This document shows positions 1 to 5,289 of a stretch of 5,289 bases of DNA, piece by piece. Position 1 is the stretch's first letter. Every line of letters begins with the position of its first letter. The translations under genes were made by a program, and so were the position numbers. Origin of the DNA: Terriglobales bacterium. GTDB taxonomy: Bacteria; Acidobacteriota; Terriglobia; Terriglobales; Gp1-AA117. The notes under the pieces are model-generated. The model did no database searches, was not told the origin of the DNA, and was given only the letters and a program-made list of their open reading frames with translations. The DNA lies in the NCBI GenBank assembly GCA_030150795.1, contig JASLFF010000285.1, positions 1 to 5,289 on the forward strand, read 5' to 3'.

Positions 1-2148
1 CTTGCGTTGGCGATCATCTACAAATGCTCTATTACCTTGTGGATCCTTCGAATACGTCGAGAGCGTGGGTTCAAGCACCTCAGGAATTAGACCAGAGATG
101 CCAAAGAATTCTGCGATCCAGAGAATCGTATCTGTATTCAAATCAGCATAATCTAGAACGCGGCAAAACGGGCCGAGATTTTCAGATGCCGCATGGAGAA
201 AGCTGCCGATCGCCTTTGCACAAAATCTCTCATCTGCCATAGATGCAATAGCTTCTTCACTCCATCCGAATCTCCGGCTGGCCAATGCGGGCATGCGTTT
301 CAGACGCATCCATCCTGACGGTTGTTCAAGAGAAGAAACCATCACTTCTAACGGGTCGCGAATTAAGATGACCACTGGTACCTCGGGCCAAAGCCGGCGG
401 AGAACAGCAAGATGTAAAATGTTCCAACTTGAAAACTTGATCACCATCTTGTTGGTACCGTTTCTCGCCTGCCCAAAAGCCCGTATCACTCCCTTCAGTA
501 GCGCATCTCTGCTTCCTGGCGTATCCAACCCTGCCGAAGGTTCCGATCCCCAGGCTGCAATGGCTTCTCCAATGGGCTGGGCCTCTGAAACGACGATTGT
601 TCCTTCTGCTTTTCTTAATGCATTGGATAGCAAAGTAGAGCCGCAACGCGATATATGAAAGATAAAGCCCGATGGAACAATGCTTTCGTCAACCCGGGAC
701 AGCGCTGTAATGCCAGTTACACGTGTCTGGGCCCGCGACGCAGATTTTATGCGAGCTACCGACTGAGCGAAGAACGGCTCCGCAAGCAAACCATCACCAA
801 AATACATCCACTTTATTGACGATTTCTGTGGAGCAAGAGTTAATTGGATCGGGAGCCAGCCTGACAGCGACCCAATTTTCTCGCGCGGAGTTCCTGTGTT
901 GTCCGCGGTGCAGAGGAGTCCTTCAGCAATTAAATGTTGGACAAGAGCTATGCGTTCAGGATCGGTCAAGCCGCCAGGGATTTCCCCTGGAGAAAAATGA
1001 CGGGTACGAGCAACGAATTGCAATGCTGGCGTAAAGGAAATGGGCAGGGAGACGGTCGTTGAACCGAATGTCAGTGAAACATTGGGGCCGCTGCTTGCAA
1101 CCCTGCAGACAAAACCAGGCTGCATGCTGATCTTTGAGTTTAGCTGGATAGAATCCTGGCCAGCGCCCACAGGCTTATCGGAATGCAGAAGCCGTGAATT
1201 GAAAGTTTGACGGCTGCGAATGAAGATCTCAGCTACTTCCGACAAAGAACGCTCGACGTCAATAGACGGTCCCAGATTCAGCAGTATATCCGCGAGATGC
1301 TGTTGGACAGCCGGGAGGCCATTCGTATGCGTGGCAAATCCAAGAGGAAGAGATTGGCGCAGATTTGAATTTGCGGATGCGGCTTGCGCGATCGCCACCG
1401 TAAGCAAGTCCGCATACGTCAAGGATTGGACTCCAACAGTCAAGTGGCATGAGACCTGGTCAGCTACGGCTTCAGCTTCATGCCAGAAGCCTCGCGGCAG
1501 ATAGAGCATGTCGCCAGCCTCCAGAATGAACTCCTCTTGCAAAGGCAGCTTGTCTTTGTCGACCTCGTTCGCATGGCGTTTCAGCCGGAAGGATTTTGTC
1601 CTGTGCTCGCATCGCAATGGAGGCAGGTATTCCAGTGGAAAGGCAACCGGTGAGCCAAACACCCGCCATTTCTTTTGCCCATGAATCTGGAGCACGAATA
1701 CGTCGTGAGTATCGTAATGCCGCGCCAGTGCTTGTCTGGCTGCCGGAGTCAAATACATATTGATATTGACCGGACAGCTCAATTCCTGTTCCAGGTCGCG
1801 GGAAAGAACGAGCAACTCGCGAGAAAACCTTTGAATAGCGTCGATTCTCAACGATTTACCCCGCCGGAAAGCCTCGATGGCCGCCTGATAGCTGGAACAG
1901 CGCCGGGGCCTGTCTTCACCCGTCATTTCCTCAAGAGCGCCGGGAATCCGCGACGCCGCATAAAGTGCATATTCCAGATAGTCTTCCGTCAACAGCGGAT
2001 CGAAATAACGTGCGGTATTGCGTTTAATGAGCAGCGGAGCTATCGCCCAGTAAGACTGGACAAATGTGCTGAAGTCAACCGGCGCAATCATCCATCTTAG
2101 GTCACGTTGTGCGCTCTGCGATGGTCTATACCCAGCTATAGTTGACAT
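1..2148 (-). CDS. JmjC/cupin-type 2-oxoglutarate oxygenase fused to a sulfotransferase (C-terminus cut by window edge)
   Basis: This frame is open from ATG 2148-2146 to the window edge: 716 codons with no stop, so the C-terminus is missing. GGAG lies 6 nt before the ATG and fixes the start. Residues about 20-240 form a JmjC/cupin_4 domain of the ribosomal-oxygenase type: HYDTHDVFVLQIHG carries the iron ligands H144 and D146, and YLPRGFWHEA carries the distal ligand H223. Residues about 373-412 (to LVQHLIAEGLL) resemble the winged-helix tail of that family. Residues about 447-716 are a sulfotransferase: FHISRCGSTLL (497-507) is the 5'-phosphosulfate loop for PAPS, and ILIRDPLEVMVSSL (594-607) is the 3'-phosphate-binding segment with R597 and S605/S606. 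The end, around KDPQGNRAFVDDRQRK, matches the usual C-terminal part of such domains. The enzyme should be cytosolic: no signal peptide or membrane segment is seen. By family, the first domain hydroxylates protein side chains and the second sulfates a hydroxyl or amine; the substrate is unknown. Domain calls are firm; joint action on one substrate is inference. Confidence 0.88.
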   Translation of the reverse strand, partial: MSTIAGYRPSQSAQRDLRWMIAPVDFSTFVQSYWAIAPLLIKRNTARYFDPLLTEDYLEYALYAASRIPGALEEMTGEDRPRRCSSYQAAIEAFRRGKSLRIDAIQRFSRELLVLSRDLEQELSCPVNINMYLTPAARQALARHYDTHDVFVLQIHGQKKWRVFGSPVAFPLEYLPPLRCEHRTKSFRLKRHANEVDKDKLPLQEEFILEAGDMLYLPRGFWHEAEAVADQVSCHLTVGVQSLTYADLLTVAIAQAASANSNLRQSLPLGFATHTNGLPAVQQHLADILLNLGPSIDVERSLSEVAEIFIRSRQTFNSRLLHSDKPVGAGQDSIQLNSKISMQPGFVCRVASSGPNVSLTFGSTTVSLPISFTPALQFVARTRHFSPGEIPGGLTDPERIALVQHLIAEGLLCTADNTGTPREKIGSLSGWLPIQLTLAPQKSSIKWMYFGDGLLAEPFFAQSVARIKSASRAQTRVTGITALSRVDESIVPSGFIFHISRCGSTLLSNALRKAEGTIVVSEAQPIGEAIAAWGSEPSAGLDTPGSRDALLKGVIRAFGQARNGTNKMVIKFSSWNILHLAVLRRLWPEVPVVILIRDPLEVMVSSLEQPSGWMRLKRMPALASRRFGWSEEAIASMADERFCAKAIGSFLHAASENLGPFCRVLDYADLNTDTILWIAEFFGISGLIPEVLEPTLSTYSKDPQGNRAFVDDRQRK

Positions 2149-2180
2149 CACGATCTCCAGATGAATGAAAATGGATTGAT

Positions 2181-2209
2181 ACTATCCGCTGAAATGCGAA
2201 CCCAGTCAA
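2181..2209 (-). promoter_or_regulatory. Possible sigma70-type promoter for the oxygenase-sulfotransferase gene
   Basis: On the minus strand, TTGACT (2209-2204) is followed after 17 nt by GATAGT (2186-2181). That is 5 of 6 and 4 of 6 matches to the consensus boxes. Transcription would start near 2174 and give a leader of about 26 nt before the ATG at 2148. The -35 box overlaps the stop codon of the small upstream minus-strand frame, so the fusion gene could be transcribed on its own or by read-through. The call rests on a visual match only. Confidence 0.35.
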
Positions 2210-2505
2210 CGTGTCCTGCCTTTGAGTTTTTTAACTAGTTCTGTAACTCGATTTGTAAAAGAATCTGGAACCAGCCACATTCCCAACATGAAACAGGAAG
2301 CATCTAGCAGTGCAAATCCCGCGCTTGAAATGATTACAGGGCCTGCAAGTGTTCTATCCTTTAGCAGGGATATAGCAAAAAAGCCGATAAAAAGGAATAG
2401 AAATGTTCTTTTCGATGGTTTCCACACTGTCATAGAAATATAAAATGTTCCAAAATGGAACTCTCCTTCGATCGAGTTACTTCCTGTAGGTTCAAGGTCA
2501 CCCAT
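2206..2505 (-). CDS. Hypothetical small two-helix membrane protein (start uncertain)
   Basis: I do not recognise this protein. From ATG 2505-2503 it has 99 residues, with two hydrophobic stretches: one around RTFLFLFIGFFAISLL, and one from AGPVIISSAGFALL to MLGMWLV. A basic tail (VKKLKGRTR) follows. The pattern fits a small inner-membrane hairpin protein. The frame also stays open up to GTG 2580-2578 (124 residues). I prefer the shorter form because the extra stretch consists largely of heptamer micro-repeats (2509-2542), whose period is not a multiple of three, and because the rightward promoter lies over the GTG. Neither start has a convincing Shine-Dalgarno site. The stop at 2206 lies 57 bp before the fusion gene on the same strand, so co-transcription is possible. 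Base composition is visibly AT-richer than in the neighbours. It could be a decayed or spurious frame, so confidence is modest. Confidence 0.42.
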   Translation of the reverse strand: MGDLEPTGSNSIEGEFHFGTFYISMTVWKPSKRTFLFLFIGFFAISLLKDRTLAGPVIISSAGFALLDASCFMLGMWLVPDSFTNRVTELVKKLKGRTR

Positions 2506-2508
2506 TTT

Positions 2509-2542
2509 GATTCGCGATTTGCGATTCGGCAATAGGCAATAA
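2509..2542. repeat. Heptamer micro-repeats (GATTYGC x3, then GCAATAR x2)
   Basis: Three consecutive heptamers, GATTCGC, GATTTGC and GATTCGG (2509-2529), run directly into two more, GCAATAG and GCAATAA (2529-2542, sharing one base). Seven-base tandem units of this kind occur in bacterial intergenic DNA and are typically non-coding. They sit just upstream of the preferred ATG of the small membrane-protein frame and argue that the longer GTG-started version is not translated through them. Confidence 0.6.
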
Positions 2543-2573
2543 CTAAACTTAACAATTTTCCCGATTTTGGAGC

Positions 2574-2603
2574 TTGACACAATTTATCTTATCCCGATAT
2601 ATT
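2574..2603 (+). promoter_or_regulatory. Probable sigma70-type promoter for the three-gene rightward operon
   Basis: A perfect TTGACA (2574-2579) is followed after 18 nt by TATATT (2598-2603), a 5 of 6 match to the -10 consensus. It is the best promoter match I noticed in the divergent region. Transcription would start near 2610 and run into the genes at 2794, 3834 and 4795, leaving a leader of about 185 nt. A conventional housekeeping promoter is implied; no operator-like dyad is clearly centred on it. Confidence 0.5.
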
Positions 2604-2793
2604 TCCGATGCGCGGGCTCCTTTCAGTTATGCGGACTGAGGTTAGTAATAGCTTTGGTTGCCGCAGCGCACTTATCCTGTCAAAGTTAAATATTTTTTAA
2701 AGTTTCGACGTAGGCTTGGCTGAATACATGATTCAAGGTTATGTAGTTTCGGCAAACCACTTTGTATACGGCCGGGCATGGTGAGGGAACCTT
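2604..2793 (+). other. Intergenic leader with possible nested RNA stems
   Basis: No gene is visible in this stretch, which includes an AT-rich run at 2682-2704. If transcribed from the promoter at 2574-2603, TGGTTGCCG (2655-2663) can pair with CGGCAAACCA (2750-2759) with a single bulge. Inside that stem, GTCAAA (2679-2684) can pair with TTTCGAC (about 2703-2709), also with one bulge. A short hairpin, TTTCAGT with ACTGAGG, lies at about 2621-2641. The nesting could form a folded 5' leader, but it matches no riboswitch or leader class I recognise and could be chance. Confidence 0.2.
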
Positions 2794-3792
2794 ATGGAAC
2801 TGCTTACTCGACGGAATGCGCTTCGCGTCTCAGGGCTGGCATTTGCTGCTCCGGTTGCAAATGCCGTGGCCAAGGGATCTATCCTGGGGCAACAGGCACC
2901 AGGCAAAGCTGATTCGGATGTATCGGCGTCCAAAAAAATACACTACAACGCAAAGCATGGGGACTGGGTCGGGCACTCGGTTGCTCACATGGTCGCGAAG
3001 ATGCGGCAGGGCACTGTAACCGGCCGTGATTTACGGCATGCCGCCAGCGCGGTTCGGCAATATGCGCGTCATCTGCAGGACCTTCGGTTTGATCTTCTTT
3101 CTCAATACCTCGCAGATAAGATCGACGTGAACCATACGGACTTGACGGATACGCCCTCGTTTGGCCGGATGCATGCTGCTCTTCGCGCTCACGATTCTAG
3201 TGTTCGGCGCGATGAGCTTTCACCCCTGTTCCGGTTCACGGGCGACGAGCTTGTCAAAACCAAACAGTCACTTGCCACCAATGGGCTTACCTGGCACTTC
3301 CACAGCGCTGCCGATGCTTTTCATACGGCCTCCAAGATCGTTGGAGACGACTTTAGAAGTCACAGCATCCATCCAGCCGTATTGACTGAGGCGGCCATGC
3401 ATTTTAAGGCTGTGGGGAGGCTGCCGGAATCAGCTTTTCATTCGCATGGAGATGCCGCTCGCCTTGTGAATGCCCAGTTCGCCGCCGTTTGCAAAAAAAT
3501 CTTGTGTACGGTGCTGGTCGGCGTGGTCGCGGGGGCCGCAACTCGAACAATGATTGCAGCCTTTGCGGGGCTTTCCGCGTCTGCATTTTGTACGGTTGAT
3601 TTAATCGCTTCAATTCTTGCCGATTTGCTGACGGATGGGACTGCCAGCGTGCTTACTGAGTTGGAGATTGCCTTGTGTCAAGCGGCAGAAGCTGTCGCTG
3701 GAGCCGGGCCGATGACCGTCGATGCGATCAGCGCTATTGTCGGAATGGGCTTTGCTAGCGTATCAACCCACCTAGGCTGTCCTGCTGGCTAA
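2794..3792 (+). CDS. Putative Tat-exported protein of unknown function, His-rich with five Cys
   Basis: Not recognised. This 332-residue protein starts at ATG 2794, with GAGGG 6-7 nt upstream. Residues 1-27 look like a twin-arginine signal: TRRNALR, then the hydrophobic stretch VSGLAFAAPVANAVA, with likely cleavage after ANAVA. Residues 50-220 are polar and predicted helical, with many histidines (such as H50, H55, H61, H65, H168, H170, H177, H190, H193, H216, H218). Five cysteines follow in the last third (C233, C238, C266, C295, C329). Residues about 236-278 are strongly hydrophobic, Ala/Gly/Val-rich, and could be a membrane hairpin or a buried helix pair. The Tat signal suggests folding or cofactor loading before export, and the His/Cys content would suit metal binding, but no known metal motif is seen. 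It opens the rightward operon, 41 bp before the next gene. Function open. Confidence 0.8.
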   Translation: MELLTRRNALRVSGLAFAAPVANAVAKGSILGQQAPGKADSDVSASKKIHYNAKHGDWVGHSVAHMVAKMRQGTVTGRDLRHAASAVRQYARHLQDLRFDLLSQYLADKIDVNHTDLTDTPSFGRMHAALRAHDSSVRRDELSPLFRFTGDELVKTKQSLATNGLTWHFHSAADAFHTASKIVGDDFRSHSIHPAVLTEAAMHFKAVGRLPESAFHSHGDAARLVNAQFAAVCKKILCTVLVGVVAGAATRTMIAAFAGLSASAFCTVDLIASILADLLTDGTASVLTELEIALCQAAEAVAGAGPMTVDAISAIVGMGFASVSTHLGCPAG

Positions 3793-3823
3793 ATGGAAAG
3801 CGGGAACGGCGTGAATCCGATGT

Positions 3824-3828
3824 GGAGG
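3824..3828 (+). promoter_or_regulatory. Ribosome binding site that decides the GTG start at 3834
   Basis: A perfect GGAGG lies 5 nt before GTG 3834-3836. The in-frame GTG four codons earlier (3822-3824) overlaps this site and has no comparable one of its own, so translation most likely begins at 3834. Confidence 0.7.
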
Positions 3829-3833
3829 TCATT

Positions 3834-4754
3834 GTGAAACAGGAAAAATTACTTTCACGGCGCAAGATGCTCTTTGGGGGCGCTGCCATACTCGCGGCTC
3901 CCACGCTGCTGCTCAAGGCGGCCACTCCCAAATCGGCAGCGAATGCCTTTCAACAGGCGGACCGTAAGCTTTCCCTTACTTCCGGAGCGGACCCCGGCTT
4001 CTCTGCTGAGCTGGACAGTCTGTTCCCTGGGCTGAGTGCCGATCCGGTATTCCAGAAAATTAAACCCCTGGCGATTCTGGTAACGCATCACGCCGGTCCG
4101 TCGGTTCGGGCTCTTACGGCTCTTTGGACAATCACCTTGCCCGCCGGAACTTACCAGACCAGCCTGTTTTGTTATTCGCATGCCGGAATGAGATCGCAGA
4201 AGCGGCCTGCAAAGACGCTGGCATCCGGGCAGCGAGAGGTTCTCAAAGCAAACCAGTCTCGACTGGTAACTCCGTTCTTTACCTGGTCGCCGCGGCAGTA
4301 TGCGAAAAATCCTTCGCCGGATTGGAACAGTCTGCTGGACCAGAGCGATGTCGGCCCATTCCTGGCATCGCAGCTTGACACCGCAACGGAAGTGACGGCA
4401 GAACTGGATGGAGTGGTTTTTTCGGACCGGAAGCTTCTCGGGCCTGATACGCAAAATCTGACGAAGCGCCTGACTGTCCGGCGAAATGCGGAGCATGACG
4501 AGGCTTTGTCAATCCTGAAAAAGGTGAAGGCCGGCGCATCGGCCCAGGATATAGAAAACGTGCTGATTGCTCACGCAACGGCCATGCGGGCGAGCACCGT
4601 TGCCGACATCAAGGGCGTGTATCTGCAGGCGCGCCGCCATCACGCGCAAATTCTACTGAAAATTTTCGAAAACAAGACCTTGGCAGGTTTCACCAAGGTC
4701 CTTCATAAAATGACGAAGCTCCACAAAACAAATATAGCGGCAGCAAACGTTTAA
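3834..4754 (+). CDS. Putative Tat-exported protein of unknown function
   Basis: Not recognised. From GTG 3834, chosen because GGAGG sits 5 nt upstream, the product has 306 residues; an in-frame GTG at 3822 would add four. The N-terminus is a textbook twin-arginine signal: SRRKMLF at residues 8-14, then GGAAILAAPTLLLKAA, with probable cleavage near residue 37 (KSAANAF). The mature part splits into a probable beta-rich segment (about 75-150, with ILVTHHAGPS and TLPAGTYQTSLFCYSHAG), a linker with many Pro and Asp, and a helical basic C-terminal third (about 215-300, Lys/His-rich, HKMTKLHKTN). There is one cysteine (C113), so no internal disulfide. It is the second gene of the rightward operon, 41 bp after the first and 40 bp before the third. 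Sharing a Tat-like signal with its neighbour suggests the two work together outside the cytoplasm. Function open. Confidence 0.82.
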   Translation: MKQEKLLSRRKMLFGGAAILAAPTLLLKAATPKSAANAFQQADRKLSLTSGADPGFSAELDSLFPGLSADPVFQKIKPLAILVTHHAGPSVRALTALWTITLPAGTYQTSLFCYSHAGMRSQKRPAKTLASGQREVLKANQSRLVTPFFTWSPRQYAKNPSPDWNSLLDQSDVGPFLASQLDTATEVTAELDGVVFSDRKLLGPDTQNLTKRLTVRRNAEHDEALSILKKVKAGASAQDIENVLIAHATAMRASTVADIKGVYLQARRHHAQILLKIFENKTLAGFTKVLHKMTKLHKTNIAAANV

Positions 4755-4794
4755 ATATTCTCTTTGCATACCAGCTTCCGGAAGGGAGTCATAA

Positions 4795-5220
4795 ATGGAC
4801 GAGCATACAAGCATAAACTCTGAAGAGATCAGTCATGCCACCGGAAAACACGATGATTCCGTTTATCTAAAGAAGACGAAAAGCTTGCAGCCAAATGCGC
4901 CTGGCCAGACCGGCTTCTCCGGCCCGCTCATGGCTGCCGCTGTGGCGGCTCTGCCCATTGTGATCACTCGAAATGCCGCCGCAGAGTGCCCTACCGATTA
5001 TGTAGACATGGGATTGTCCTTAGATTCCGGAGATCCCGGGGATTGCTTTGGCACCTGCGAGTTGATGACCACCGACTGTACCGATGCGAACGACGCGTGG
5101 GATTTTACCGATAGTTTCGACAGCGGAGGCGACCCTGGATTTGGAGATCCGGGAGGGGGCGGCGATCCAGGCGGGGGCGGCGATCCAGGCGGAGGCGGAT
5201 ATTACGGGTATGAGATCTAG
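4795..5220 (+). CDS. Small exported acidic Gly/Asp-rich protein, candidate modified precursor
   Basis: Not recognised. It has 141 residues; ATG 4795 has AAGGGAG 6 nt upstream. Residues 1-43 form a polar, charged leader with KKTK at 26-29. Residues 44-58 (PLMAAAVAALPIVIT) are hydrophobic, and NAAAE (60-64) fits a signal-peptidase AxA site, so a mature form starting near E64 or C65 is likely. The mature part has no Lys, Arg or His, 15 Asp, and four cysteines (C65, C84, C88, C95) that could form two disulfides. It ends in three six-residue units (D118-G135, DPGGGG) and the tail YYGYEI. Two stop codons stand in tandem. The long leader plus acidic low-complexity end looks like a precursor that is modified and then exported, and tyrosines close to acidic residues are favoured by known tyrosine sulfotransferases. 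A link to the sulfotransferase fusion at 1-2148 is inference from proximity. It could instead be a plain surface or calcium-binding protein. Confidence 0.78.
   Translation: MDEHTSINSEEISHATGKHDDSVYLKKTKSLQPNAPGQTGFSGPLMAAAVAALPIVITRNAAAECPTDYVDMGLSLDSGDPGDCFGTCELMTTDCTDANDAWDFTDSFDSGGDPGFGDPGGGGDPGGGGDPGGGGYYGYEI
5146..5199 (+). repeat. Three tandem 18-nt coding repeats (DPGGGG units)
   Basis: Units 5146-5163, 5164-5181 and 5182-5199 each encode Asp-Pro-Gly-Gly-Gly-Gly. Adjacent units differ at two bases each (positions 6 and 9 between the first two, 12 and 18 between the last two), and all but one of these changes fall at third codon positions. The array is in frame, so gain or loss of units would change the tail length without a frameshift. 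Confidence 0.9.
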
Positions 5221-5289
5221 TAGGCCAAGCTTGCTGCCAGTTAATCAATGACGCCAGAGTCGAGCGCCGGCTTGCTTGTGATCTCTAAC
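5221..5289 (+). other. Downstream end of operon; no terminator seen
   Basis: A second TAG directly follows the stop at 5218-5220. The remaining 66 bases hold no gene and no GC stem followed by a T-run. A short direct repeat (GCTTGCT) occurs twice. The operon may continue or terminate beyond the window. Confidence 0.4.

Noticed and set aside
326..646. Minus-strand frame of 106 codons
   Set aside because: It lies on the same strand as the sulfotransferase domain but out of frame with the P-loop and RDP motifs, so it is a shadow of the real gene.
293..658. Plus-strand frame of 121 codons
   Set aside because: It is antisense to the sulfotransferase domain, which carries clear motifs in the minus-strand frame; the plus-strand product looks like no protein family and has no good ribosome binding site.
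1675..2100. Plus-strand frame of 141 codons
   Set aside because: It is antisense to the JmjC domain with its HYD motif and has no recognisable features.
3855..4496. Minus-strand frame of 213 codons
   Set aside because: It is long, but Arg/Gln/Ser-rich and antisense to the Tat-signal protein, whose start, ribosome site and operon spacing are all good.
4775..4784. Perfect 10-bp palindrome CTTCCGGAAG before the third operon gene
   Set aside because: It has no loop for a hairpin and overlaps the ribosome binding site region; a 10-bp palindrome alone is not enough to call an operator.
4795..5220. Assignment of the acidic protein to a known RiPP class (lanthipeptide, lasso peptide, rSAM-modified)
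   Set aside because: There is no Gly-Gly leader site, cyclase, dehydratase, radical-SAM enzyme or peptidase-transporter in the window; the protein has a signal-peptide-like segment instead.
5221..5289. Rho-independent terminator after the operon
   Set aside because: There is no GC-rich stem followed by a run of T in the remaining bases.
1..5289. tRNA, rRNA, CRISPR array, insertion sequence or attachment site
   Set aside because: No such signature was seen: no spaced identical repeats, no transposase motif, no terminal inverted repeats and no cloverleaf pattern.

Overview
The window looks like a bacterial chromosomal segment of moderate GC with purine-rich Shine-Dalgarno sites, an AT-richer centre, and two genes whose N-termini look like twin-arginine (Tat) export signals. 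That suggests a diderm such as an Acidobacteriota or proteobacterium, but nothing here fixes the taxon. I see no tRNA, rRNA, CRISPR array, insertion sequence or phage gene.

Left part (1-2148, minus strand): one long open frame, cut by the left window edge, encodes 716 visible residues of a two-domain enzyme. The N-terminal half is a JmjC/cupin-type Fe(II)/2-oxoglutarate oxygenase of the ribosomal-oxygenase (YcfD/MINA/NO66) kind with its own winged-helix-like tail. The C-terminal half is a PAPS-dependent sulfotransferase with a clear 5'-phosphosulfate loop and a 3'-phosphate-binding segment. Because the frame does not end inside the window, this is the easiest gene to miss here.

Centre (2149-2793): an AT-richer divergent region. 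It holds a possible small two-helix membrane protein on the minus strand, a run of heptamer micro-repeats, a good sigma70-like promoter pointing right, a weaker one pointing left into the fusion gene, and a leader of about 185 nt before the next gene.

Right part (2794-5220, plus strand): three closely spaced genes with gaps of about 40 bp and good ribosome binding sites, probably one operon. The first two encode proteins of unknown function with Tat-like signals: a His-rich, five-Cys protein of 332 residues with a hydrophobic stretch, and a 306-residue protein. The third encodes a 141-residue protein with a charged N-terminal leader, a hydrophobic segment ending in an Ala-Ala-Ala site, and a mature part with four Cys and no Lys, Arg or His. 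It ends in three GGGGDP-type repeats and a YYGYE tail.

Working hypothesis (inference): the right operon makes exported surface proteins, and the acidic Gly/Asp-rich protein is a candidate substrate for the divergently encoded oxygenase-sulfotransferase, by hydroxylation and/or O-sulfation, for example on the C-terminal tyrosines. No export protease, transporter or peptide cyclase is visible, so assignment to a known RiPP class is not supported.
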